From positions 1 to 8,020 of the forward strand of contig SOIY01000293.1 of the NCBI GenBank assembly GCA_004376785.1: a DNA stretch of 8,020 nucleotides, written 5' to 3'. Both the position numbers and the translations under genes were made by a program. The stretch's first letter is position 1. Every line of letters starts with the position of its first letter. The DNA comes from Candidatus Stahliibacteriota bacterium (lineage in GTDB: Bacteria > Hydrothermota > Tepidihabitantia > SM23-42). The notes beneath the pieces are model-generated. The model was not told the DNA's origin and ran no database searches. It worked only from the letters and a program-made list of their open reading frames with translations. Positions 1 through 5,550 of this stretch are shown here, piece after piece.

Positions 1-20
1 TTTGCCTTAAATCTGTTCAT
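1..20 (-). CDS. Possible start of a divergent gene (5' end only)
   Basis: On the minus strand an ATG at 20-18 opens the reading MNRFKA and then leaves the window. An AGGGGGT-like ribosome binding site (complement of about 27-33) sits seven bases before it, and a TATAAT box on the same strand lies at 84-79, giving a leader of about 50 nt. Sugar importer operons often have a regulator divergent to the binding-protein gene, so a regulator is possible. Six codons are far too few to name a product. The call rests on the start-site context alone. Confidence 0.35.
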
Positions 21-123
21 AGTCTTACCCCCTACTTTTCTGAAAGCTGTTCTAACTAAAAAAGAGTATCCTTAAAATATTATAGGGTAAAAGATAGGTG
101 GAGGGGAAGAATAAAATAGAGGT
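21..123. promoter_or_regulatory. Divergent control region with opposed -10-like boxes
   Basis: This AT-rich stretch separates the possible leftward gene from the importer operon. The minus strand has a perfect TATAAT at 84-79. The overlapping plus-strand hexamer TATTAT at 78-83 could serve the importer operon, with a start near 90. Neither has a convincing TTGACA-like -35 at 16-18 bp, so any promoter would be weak or activator-dependent. The 11-mer TTTTCTGAAAG at 36-46 recurs at 158-168 and contains the small palindrome TTTC-T-GAAA, a possible operator. An AGGTGGAGG stretch near 95-103 resembles a ribosome binding site but no start codon follows it. Confidence 0.3.
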
Positions 124-161
124 ACTCTAAAAGCCTTGTAAGACAAGGGTTTTAGAGTTTT
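124..161 (+). terminator. Terminator-like hairpin in the importer leader
   Basis: The arms 124-139 and 143-158 pair at 15 of 16 positions (the exception is G133/G149) around a three-base loop AAG, and are followed by TTTT at 158-161. This looks like a rho-independent terminator with a short T tract. It lies upstream of the binding-protein start at 254 and no rightward gene is seen before it. It could end transcription entering from the left, act as an attenuator if transcription starts near 90, or cap the 5' end of the mRNA. On the minus strand the stem is also followed by a moderately T-rich stretch. Confidence 0.5.
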
Positions 162-187
162 CTGAAAGGCACAAGGGAATTTTAAAA

Positions 188-195
188 AAGGAGGT
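188..195 (+). promoter_or_regulatory. Orphan perfect Shine-Dalgarno sequence
   Basis: AAGGAGGT at 188-195, continuing GA, is a near-complete match to the anti-Shine-Dalgarno sequence, but no ATG, GTG or TTG lies at normal spacing after it. The GTG at 194 overlaps the motif itself. The proper start at 254 has its own site. It may be a stabilising SD that binds 30S subunits in the leader, a standby site, or chance. Confidence 0.45.
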
Positions 196-235
196 GAAAT
201 TTATTTATCTTTTTTCCAAATTTAAAGAACATTTA

Positions 236-244
236 AGAAAGGAG
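236..244 (+). promoter_or_regulatory. Ribosome binding site that fixes the binding-protein start at 254
   Basis: AGAAAGGAG at 236-244 lies nine bases before the ATG at 254. This site, together with the signal peptide that begins at that ATG, decides against the upstream in-frame GTG at 194, which would add 20 residues ahead of the signal peptide. Confidence 0.75.
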
Positions 245-253
245 TGTTTGAAA

Positions 254-1360
254 ATGAGAAAATTATTATGGTTTATATTGATAGGACTGGTGGCTGTATC
301 TATGGTAGTAATAGCAGCAGCACAAACTACGGCGCAAGTTTCAGATGAGGTAAAAGAACTCCAGGAAGCAGTTGGGTATAAATGGCAGCCAGCTGAACTT
401 GACAAATGGAATATAGACACTTTATCTTACAAAAAAGATCCTCCATACACTATTGCTCTTTCCACAAATCACATGGGAGTAACATGGATGGATATCTATG
501 TTGCTGAAATGAAAGAAGAGATTGAAATGTATGGAGATGATATTGCAAAATTCATCCATGTAGATGCTGGTGGTGATATACCAACACAGATAGCAAATAT
601 CGAGGATTTAATTTCCAGAAAAGTAGATGCAATAATAATAGATCCTGCATCACCTACTGCTTTGGTGCCTGTTGTGGAAAAGGCATTTGATGCTGGAATA
701 GTTACCATTGTTAATAAGAGCGGTATTGCTACTACTAAATATACTGCTTTCCAGAATAATGATGAAGTTCAGTTTGGTCAATCAGGTGCTCAATGGCTTG
801 TTGAAGAGTTAGGCGGAAAGGGTATTGTACTTTCCCTTAGAGGTATCCCGGGATATGGAGTTGAAATTGAAAGATGGTCAGGTGGTCAGTCTGTATTCAA
901 AAAGTATCCAGATATTAAGGTATTTGCAGAATATGCTTATTGGTCTTATGACAAGGCAAAAGAAGTTTCTAAAGCATTAATAGCTGCACATCCTGAATTT
1001 GATGGTATCTGGTCTGAGGGTGGTCAGATGTCAAGAGCTTTTGTGGATGCTCTAGTGGAAGCGGGTTTAAATCCTGCTGATTATCCTCATGCATCAGAAG
1101 ACGATAACGGATATTGCAAACAGGTTCTAAAATATGGAATAAATAGTTGTGCTACAGGCAAACCAGTATGGCTGAGCAGACTTGCAGTTCGTTCTGCATT
1201 GGATGCTTTAAGAGGAGTATATATTGAGAAATATGTAATGGTTCCATCACCGTTCTATGGTCCTGATGAAATTGCAGAAATTGTCAATCCAGAAGTATCA
1301 GATTTATCATGGCTTACCACTACTTTGTCTGATGAAAAAATTAATGAAATGTTTAAGTAA
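254..1360 (+). CDS. Sugar ABC transporter substrate-binding protein (ribose/RbsB-like, Periplasmic_binding_4)
   Basis: This is the extracytoplasmic receptor that captures a sugar-like ligand and delivers it to the permeases encoded downstream. With the ATG at 254 the protein has 368 residues. Residues 1-23 form a signal peptide (MRKLLW, a hydrophobic run, then AAA before QTT). There is no lipobox cysteine, so it is predicted to be cleaved by signal peptidase I or anchored uncleaved. The two-lobed core spans about 65-330: first strand YTIALSTNHMG (65-75), the family-typical DIPTQIANIEDLI (108-120) and VDAIIIDPASPTAL (124-137), and the second-lobe region GKGIVLSLRGIPG (188-200). At 368 residues it is longer than classical RbsB because of an insert at about 24-63 and an extended C-terminal tail. 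Only two cysteines, 288 and 299, are present. It is the first gene of the importer operon. The ligand cannot be deduced; the binding residues differ enough from RbsB that calling it a ribose binder would be unsafe. Confidence 0.9.
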   Translation: MRKLLWFILIGLVAVSMVVIAAAQTTAQVSDEVKELQEAVGYKWQPAELDKWNIDTLSYKKDPPYTIALSTNHMGVTWMDIYVAEMKEEIEMYGDDIAKFIHVDAGGDIPTQIANIEDLISRKVDAIIIDPASPTALVPVVEKAFDAGIVTIVNKSGIATTKYTAFQNNDEVQFGQSGAQWLVEELGGKGIVLSLRGIPGYGVEIERWSGGQSVFKKYPDIKVFAEYAYWSYDKAKEVSKALIAAHPEFDGIWSEGGQMSRAFVDALVEAGLNPADYPHASEDDNGYCKQVLKYGINSCATGKPVWLSRLAVRSALDALRGVYIEKYVMVPSPFYGPDEIAEIVNPEVSDLSWLTTTLSDEKINEMFK

Positions 1361-1402
1361 GTCTTTCTTCAGATAATTGAGAAGTAATCATAAGAAAGTA
1401 GA

Positions 1403-1443
1403 AAGCTGCCCTTTTATTAAATTTGAAAATAAAAGGGCAGCTT
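1403..1443 (+). promoter_or_regulatory. Strong hairpin between binding-protein and ATPase genes
   Basis: The 16-bp arms AAGCTGCCCTTTTATT (1403-1418) and 1428-1443 are perfectly complementary, with a nine-base loop. No T run follows on the plus strand (AAATAAAAG), so it is not a standard terminator. In binding-protein-dependent operons such hairpins often protect the 3' end of the receptor mRNA or cause partial termination, giving more receptor than membrane components. That role is inferred from position and shape. The rest of the 148-nt gap is AT-rich with no further structure that I see. Confidence 0.6.
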
Positions 1444-1508
1444 AAATAAAAGAATTCGCAAATGTGTATAGATAAATAAAAAATTATCAAGAAAGAGCGA
1501 TTTAATAA

Positions 1509-3020
1509 ATGAGCGAAATTTTAAAGATTGAAGGCATAAGTAAGTTTTTTCCTGGGGTTCAGGCATTAAATAAGGTTAATACTAGTTTTAGCAAGGGTGA
1601 GATAAGTGCAATTGTTGGAGAAAATGGTGCAGGGAAATCGACGCTTGTTTTCATTTTAATGGGTGCTCTAAAGCCAGATGAGGGAAAATGCTTTATAAAG
1701 GGAAACGAGGTTAATATTATAGGTGTTCATAAAGCCAAAGAATATGGTATTGGTGCTGTTTTCCAGGAGCCAAACCTAATTAAATATATGAGTGTGGCAG
1801 AGAATATATTTCTTGGTGAACAAGGAAAGTTCAAGCATAGAGGAATATTATCATATTCTAAACTTTTTAAAGCTGCTGAAGAAATTTTAAATGATTTAAA
1901 AATCGAAATTGATATAAGACAACTTGCTGGATTCCTAAGTCCGGCACAAAGAAAATTAATAGAATTAGCCAAAATGATGAGACACAATCCTAAGATAATA
2001 ATTCTGGATGAGATAACTGCTGCTCTTGACTATGAAGGTGTAGCTAAGGTGTTTGAAATAATTAGAAATAAAAGGGATGAGGGAAAGACTGTTATTTTTA
2101 TTTCCCACAGATTAAGAGAAGTTTTTGATATTGCTGATACTGCATTAGTTTTAAAAGAAGGTAAGGTGGTGCAAAAACTAGAGTTGAAAGATACAACGGA
2201 AGAAGGATTAGTAAATCTAATGATGGGTAAAAAATTGAGTAAAGTTTTTCCAAAAAGAATAAGTGTTGGTAGAAAAGAAAAAAAAGTAATCTTTTCGATA
2301 AGAAATTTAACTACCAAAGGGAAATTGAAAAATATAAATTTGGATATAGCTAAGGGTGAAATAGTTGCCCTTGCTGGATTAAGAGGACATGGACAAAGTG
2401 AATTACTCAAAGCAGTTTTTGGACTAGTTCCTAAAAACAGTGGCAAAATTTTCATTAATAATAAAGAGGTGATAGTTAATAATCCAGTTAAAGCAAAGAT
2501 GGAAAAGATAGCCTTTATTTCTAACAGAAGAGAAGATGAACTTTGTTTTACTCATAGTATACGCAGGAACATAGCCCTACCCAGTTTAGGTAAAAGACAA
2601 AGAGCCGGATTTATAATTCAAAGTAAGGAAAAAAAGGAAGTAAGTGATATCAGTTCAAAAATGAATATCAAAGCCCCCTCACTAGCTACCGAGGTAGGTA
2701 ATCTTAGTGGGGGCAATAAGCAAAAAGTGGTATTCAGCAAATGGTTACTTACTCAACCGGATCTTCTATTATGTGATGATCCTGCTGGAGGGCTGGATAC
2801 GGGAGCAAAGTCAGAAGTTTATCATATATTAAGAAGATTGGCCAATGAAGGTAAAAGTATTCTGCTGGTTTTATCTGATATGGTCGAGATTTTAAATCTT
2901 CCTGATAGGGTTGTAGTAATAAGTGAAGGAAAGATAGTTAAGGAGTTCAGCAATATAGGATCCGAAGATAGTAAGATGTTGGAAAAGAAAATATTAAAAG
3001 CTTCTGCAGGAGTAACTTAG
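1509..3020 (+). CDS. Sugar ABC transporter ATP-binding protein, two fused nucleotide-binding domains (RbsA/MglA type)
   Basis: This 503-residue cytoplasmic subunit powers the importer. It has the usual CUT2 form, two ABC domains in one chain. Domain 1: Walker A GENGAGKST (37-45), Q-loop Gln86, signature LSPAQ (143-147), Walker B and catalytic Glu ILDEITAALD (165-174; DEI rather than the common DEP), and H-loop His200. Domain 2: degenerate Walker A GLRGHGQSEL (290-299), where Gln296 stands at the lysine position, an intact signature LSGGNKQK (399-406), and a Walker B region LLLCDDPAGGLD (419-430) with Asp424 in place of the catalytic Glu. The switch histidine is replaced by SD at 456-457. A degenerate second site is normal in RbsA, XylG and MglA relatives; the CDDP form goes a little further. 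The ribosome binding site (AAAGAG near 1492-1497) is weak and distant, consistent with lower expression than the receptor. The permease gene begins two bases after its stop. Confidence 0.93.
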   Translation: MSEILKIEGISKFFPGVQALNKVNTSFSKGEISAIVGENGAGKSTLVFILMGALKPDEGKCFIKGNEVNIIGVHKAKEYGIGAVFQEPNLIKYMSVAENIFLGEQGKFKHRGILSYSKLFKAAEEILNDLKIEIDIRQLAGFLSPAQRKLIELAKMMRHNPKIIILDEITAALDYEGVAKVFEIIRNKRDEGKTVIFISHRLREVFDIADTALVLKEGKVVQKLELKDTTEEGLVNLMMGKKLSKVFPKRISVGRKEKKVIFSIRNLTTKGKLKNINLDIAKGEIVALAGLRGHGQSELLKAVFGLVPKNSGKIFINNKEVIVNNPVKAKMEKIAFISNRREDELCFTHSIRRNIALPSLGKRQRAGFIIQSKEKKEVSDISSKMNIKAPSLATEVGNLSGGNKQKVVFSKWLLTQPDLLLCDDPAGGLDTGAKSEVYHILRRLANEGKSILLVLSDMVEILNLPDRVVVISEGKIVKEFSNIGSEDSKMLEKKILKASAGVT

Positions 3021-3022
3021 GA

Positions 3023-3964
3023 ATGAAAACAAGAAAAATAGTTGGAGAATGGTATATATATATATTAATGATTGTGATATGGGTTATAGCTAGTCTGATA
3101 ACTCCTTATTTCAGACAGATGAGTGTCTTTATGACTATAATTGTATTTTCAGTTCCTTTGGCCCTTGTAGCATTGGGTCAGAATTTAGTGATTTTAACTG
3201 GAAGATTTGACCTGTCAGTTGGTGGTATCCTAGCTTTATCAACAGTTATAGCTTCAGTAATTATGAAGAATAATTTATTTATTGGGATATTATTCCCACT
3301 TCTTTCAGGTACAGTTCTTGGTTTTATAAATGGCATTTGTGTTTCAAGATTTAGGATAGATTCATTTATTATGACATTTGGTATGATGGCTATTAGCCAG
3401 GGCGTAGGACTTCTAATAAGAAATTATCCTGGGGGATATATCCCTACAGGATATGTTAATTTTTTATTGAAAAAAACTGGTCCTATTTTATTGACTCCAT
3501 TATTTATTTTAATAATTGTTTTACTGGTGGGTGAATTTGTACTAAAGAGAACCAATTTTGGCAGGGCTGTCTATGCGGTTGGAAACGATGATGTGATTGC
3601 TTACAGATCTGGGATTAATGTGACTTTAATCAGAACTGCAGTATTCACCATAAGTGGTTTTACTGCAGCTATTGCCGGACTTTTTCTTTGCGCGATAATT
3701 AGTTGCGGCGATGCGACTGTCGGGGCTTTATATCCGCTTGATTCTATAACTGCAGTTGTCATGGGTGGGACAATCCTTGCTGGAGGGAGAGGAGATTATA
3801 AGGGAACAATTGGTGCAGTTTTAATTCTTACTTCCTTGGGGAGGATTTTTAATATGGCTGGGGTAAATATCTGGTATACCTATGTTGCGAAAGGGTTGTT
3901 ATTATTAATAATAGTAGCAATCAGGATGTTTGGAGTAAGGGAAGAAAAGGAGGTAGCAGAATGA
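3023..3964 (+). CDS. Sugar ABC transporter permease 1 (RbsC-like, BPD_transp_2)
   Basis: This 313-residue inner-membrane protein forms half of the translocation pore. Eight to ten hydrophobic segments are visible. Family motifs are GQNLVILTGRFDLSVGG (52-68), INGICVSRFRIDSFIMTFG (102-120), NFGRAVYAVGND (178-189, the cytoplasmic loop expected to contact the ATPase) and GGTILAGGRGDYKGTIGA (248-265). The length is normal for the family. The Arg61-Phe62 in the first motif replaces the usual Gly-Ile, so it differs from its partner there. The ATG lies two bases after the ATPase stop; its ribosome binding site GGAG (3009-3012) is inside the ATPase gene. It overlaps the next permease by four bases. 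Confidence 0.92.
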   Translation: MKTRKIVGEWYIYILMIVIWVIASLITPYFRQMSVFMTIIVFSVPLALVALGQNLVILTGRFDLSVGGILALSTVIASVIMKNNLFIGILFPLLSGTVLGFINGICVSRFRIDSFIMTFGMMAISQGVGLLIRNYPGGYIPTGYVNFLLKKTGPILLTPLFILIIVLLVGEFVLKRTNFGRAVYAVGNDDVIAYRSGINVTLIRTAVFTISGFTAAIAGLFLCAIISCGDATVGALYPLDSITAVVMGGTILAGGRGDYKGTIGAVLILTSLGRIFNMAGVNIWYTYVAKGLLLLIIVAIRMFGVREEKEVAE

Positions 3965-4923
3965 CAAGTATAGGATTAAAAAGAAGGAATATAAATAAGG
4001 ATGTCTTACAAGCAATTATTTTGTTTTCCATGCTGGTTGTTATAATTCTAGTTGCGGGAATTTTGAAGCCAGGTTTTTTCACAATCAAGCATTTATTAAC
4101 AGTTATGCATGACACATCAATACTTGGAATATCTGCTATAGGGCAGACCATAGTTATTCTTACTGGCGGAATAGACCTTTCTGTAGGCGCAACTATGCTT
4201 CTGGCAGATGCAGTTGGAGCTATGCTCTTAGGCGGCGAAAATAGAATAATACCGATTTTAATCTGCCTGGGGCTGGGACTTCTAATTGGTGCAATAAATG
4301 GAGCAGGGGTAGCCTTTTTGAGGATTCCGCCATTTATAATGACTTTGGGAATGATGACGATACTTACAGGTAGTATTTTTATTTTTGCCAAAACAAGAGG
4401 TTTTGCTTCACCGATTCTCAGATATTTAAGCGTTGAAAAGGTAGGTAATATTCCCATTCTAATTATTATATGGATTTTTCTTACTATAATAATGGCAGTT
4501 ATAATGAGCCTGACTGTATTTGGTAGGGCAGTTTATGCAATAGGAAGCAATCCAATAGCGTCTTATCTTTCAGGTATAAAGAACAAGAGAGTAATTTTTT
4601 TAGTTTATGCAATTAGTGGCATGTTTGCAGCTATTGCTGGGCTATTTTTGTTAGGATATACCGGTGTGCCTGAGCTTACCTATAGGGGGGGAGGTCTTGG
4701 CTCTGAGTATACATTGGCATCTATTGCTGCTGTCATTATTGGTGGAACGGTTTTTGTCGGGGCTCGAGGTGGATTAGAAAGAACTATATTTGGTGTTTTA
4801 GTGTTGAAAGTCCTATTCAGTATATTAACTATGGTGGGAATAGGTGAATCAGGTAAACTAATTGCACAGGGTTTAATAGTCATAGTTATAGTTGGTATAT
4901 ATATGAGGTTAGAGAAATTATGA
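3961..4923 (+). CDS. Sugar ABC transporter permease 2 (RbsC-like, BPD_transp_2)
   Basis: This 320-residue membrane protein is the second, non-identical pore subunit, so the importer probably uses a permease heterodimer instead of the RbsC homodimer. Motifs are GQTIVILTGGIDLSVGA (61-77), INGAGVAFLRIPPFIMTLG (112-130), FGRAVYAIGSN (187-197) and GGTVFVGARGGLERTIFG (261-278). The start overlaps the previous stop as ATGA (3961-3964), and a strong AAGGAGG precedes it by about seven bases, indicating translational coupling. A run of seven G at 4685-4691 lies inside the gene but the frame is intact through it. The protein ends LEKL with little tail, and in the same frame the aldolase relic begins directly after the stop, so the last residues may have been altered by a deletion there. 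Confidence 0.92.
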   Translation: MTSIGLKRRNINKDVLQAIILFSMLVVIILVAGILKPGFFTIKHLLTVMHDTSILGISAIGQTIVILTGGIDLSVGATMLLADAVGAMLLGGENRIIPILICLGLGLLIGAINGAGVAFLRIPPFIMTLGMMTILTGSIFIFAKTRGFASPILRYLSVEKVGNIPILIIIWIFLTIIMAVIMSLTVFGRAVYAIGSNPIASYLSGIKNKRVIFLVYAISGMFAAIAGLFLLGYTGVPELTYRGGGLGSEYTLASIAAVIIGGTVFVGARGGLERTIFGVLVLKVLFSILTMVGIGESGKLIAQGLIVIVIVGIYMRLEKL

Positions 4924-5064
4924 GAATTTGCCTTTCAAACTTCATAAACGGAGGCTGATCAGAGAAAAAAAGTAGCTGAAATAGCAACAAAGAAAATAGA
5001 TGGTAAGATAAGCTTAGGAGTTCATGTGGGTTCTACCAATACAAAGACTGCAGTTAACCTGGCT
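4924..5064 (+). pseudogene. Relic of a DHDPS/N-acetylneuraminate lyase-family aldolase (internal fragment)
   Basis: In the frame of the preceding permease, the codons after its stop read EFAFQTS, stop (TAA 4945-4947), then TEADQRKKVAEIATKKI and DGKISLGVHVGSTNTKTAV, ending NLA. From memory this resembles the segment of the DapA/NanA family that follows the GTTGE motif: the GE-F corner, a SLxExE(R)xxV helix, then GKI...HVGs.nT...LA, about family residues 45-92 of roughly 300. The stop falls where the family has Leu, so a single TTA-to-TAA change would explain it. No start codon or N-terminal 45 residues, and no Schiff-base lysine region, are present; similarity ends near 5064. The family includes pyruvate-dependent aldolases for 2-keto-3-deoxy sugar acids and sialic acid, which fits a sugar-import operon. 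Substrate cannot be assigned. The identification is by eye and needs a profile search. Confidence 0.68.
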
Positions 5065-5194
5065 ATGTTTATTTCAGAAAATAGTTTAGTAGGATTATTA
5101 TTTATTTTATATTAAATTTCATAAGGATCTGTTTTTCTTTTCGTGAATTAAAATCAAATAATTTCTTTGAGGTAAGAAAAGTCCCCACAAGTTC

Positions 5195-5224
5195 TTGACA
5201 CCAACCATTTTTCGATAGTATAAC
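5195..5224 (+). promoter_or_regulatory. Sigma-70-type promoter candidate upstream of the DUF362 cluster
   Basis: A perfect TTGACA (5195-5200) and TATAAC (5219-5224) are separated by 18 bp, the best housekeeping-type promoter match in the window. Transcription would start near 5231 and read rightward. The next gene on this strand is DUF362 at 5551, so it would have a leader of about 320 nt spanning the GC-rich block. It could alternatively belong to a decayed mobile element. Confidence 0.5.
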
Positions 5225-5233
5225 ATTTTTCGA
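5206..5233 (+). repeat. Direct repeat of CATTTTTCGA around the -10 box
   Basis: CATTTTTCGA occurs at 5206-5215 and again at 5224-5233, an 18-bp period with eight bases between copies. The copies bracket the TATAAC box, so a protein bound to both would cover the promoter. This suggests an operator; nothing in the window identifies the protein. Confidence 0.5.
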
Positions 5234-5390
5234 GGGATTTGATACAAGGATTAGAAAGTTGTAAGATAAACCCAGTTAGAGAACTTTCTCTAAACGGGGT
5301 AAAAATACCAGAATCAATCAGAGACAAAAAGGCGGTGGAGAAGGTGCTGCGCCAGGACATTGTATCCACTCCAGCTGCCAATCTCTCTAC

Positions 5391-5468
5391 CGACATCTTA
5401 TCTAACATTATTGGTATCAAAAATCTGATATTGCTGTCAACCTCTGGTAACTGTTTTTTAAGATGTCG
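5391..5468. repeat. 10-bp inverted repeat in the GC-rich block
   Basis: CGACATCTTA (5391-5400) and TAAGATGTCG (5459-5468) are perfect inverted copies 58 bases apart, and a further ACATCTT lies near 5503. The spacing is too long for a simple hairpin. It may be a remnant of a mobile-element end or part of a folded leader. Confidence 0.3.
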
Positions 5469-5550
5469 ATAAGGAGGTTCTGGAATCTCAATTTGTAACC
5501 ACATCTTGAAGCCAGGACAAATTAATTAATTTTCGGGGAGTTTTTATTAT

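Larger units (their letters stand above)
5065..5550. other. Gene-poor interval between importer operon and DUF362 cluster
   Basis: No convincing gene is present here. Bases 5065-5185 are very AT-rich with no similarity that I recognise. Bases 5186-5516 are a different block: they contain a promoter-like sequence and a GC-rich core (39 of 70 bases G or C at 5331-5400). Open frames exist on both strands, minus 5504-5154 (116 codons) and plus 5239-5472 (77 codons), but neither has a credible ribosome binding site with a start or a product I recognise. The last bases, AATTAATTAATTTT, lead into the DUF362 ribosome binding site (GGGGAG 5535-5540). No clear rho-independent terminator for the importer operon was found. 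Confidence 0.55.

Noticed and set aside
41..54. A cre-like catabolite repression site (TGAAAGCTGTTCTA).
   Set aside because: It matches 12 of 14 consensus positions but has lost the central CG and most of the palindrome, and the host lineage is unknown. Too weak to list as a site.
194..253. N-terminal extension of the binding protein from GTG at 194.
   Set aside because: It would put 20 charged residues before the signal peptide, and the GTG overlaps its own Shine-Dalgarno sequence. ATG 254 has a proper site.
3921..4457. A 178-codon minus-strand frame over the permease genes.
   Set aside because: It is a proline- and isoleucine-rich shadow of the two permeases, with no start signals.
4685..4691. 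G7 homopolymer in permease 2 as a phase-variation tract.
   Set aside because: Seven bases is short for such a switch, the frame is intact and the encoded RGGGLG is plausible for the protein.
4972..5064. The HVGSTNTK stretch as the N-terminal phosphate-binding loop of an FGGY sugar kinase.
   Set aside because: The VGSTNTK words fit, but the preceding TEADQRKKV helix and DGKI spacing fit the DHDPS/NanA family much better, and FGGY motifs lie at the very N-terminus.
5154..5504. The 116-codon minus-strand frame as a real protein gene.
   Set aside because: I recognise no family in it, it has no clear ribosome binding site, and it covers a promoter-like region on the other strand. Described as part of the unexplained block only.
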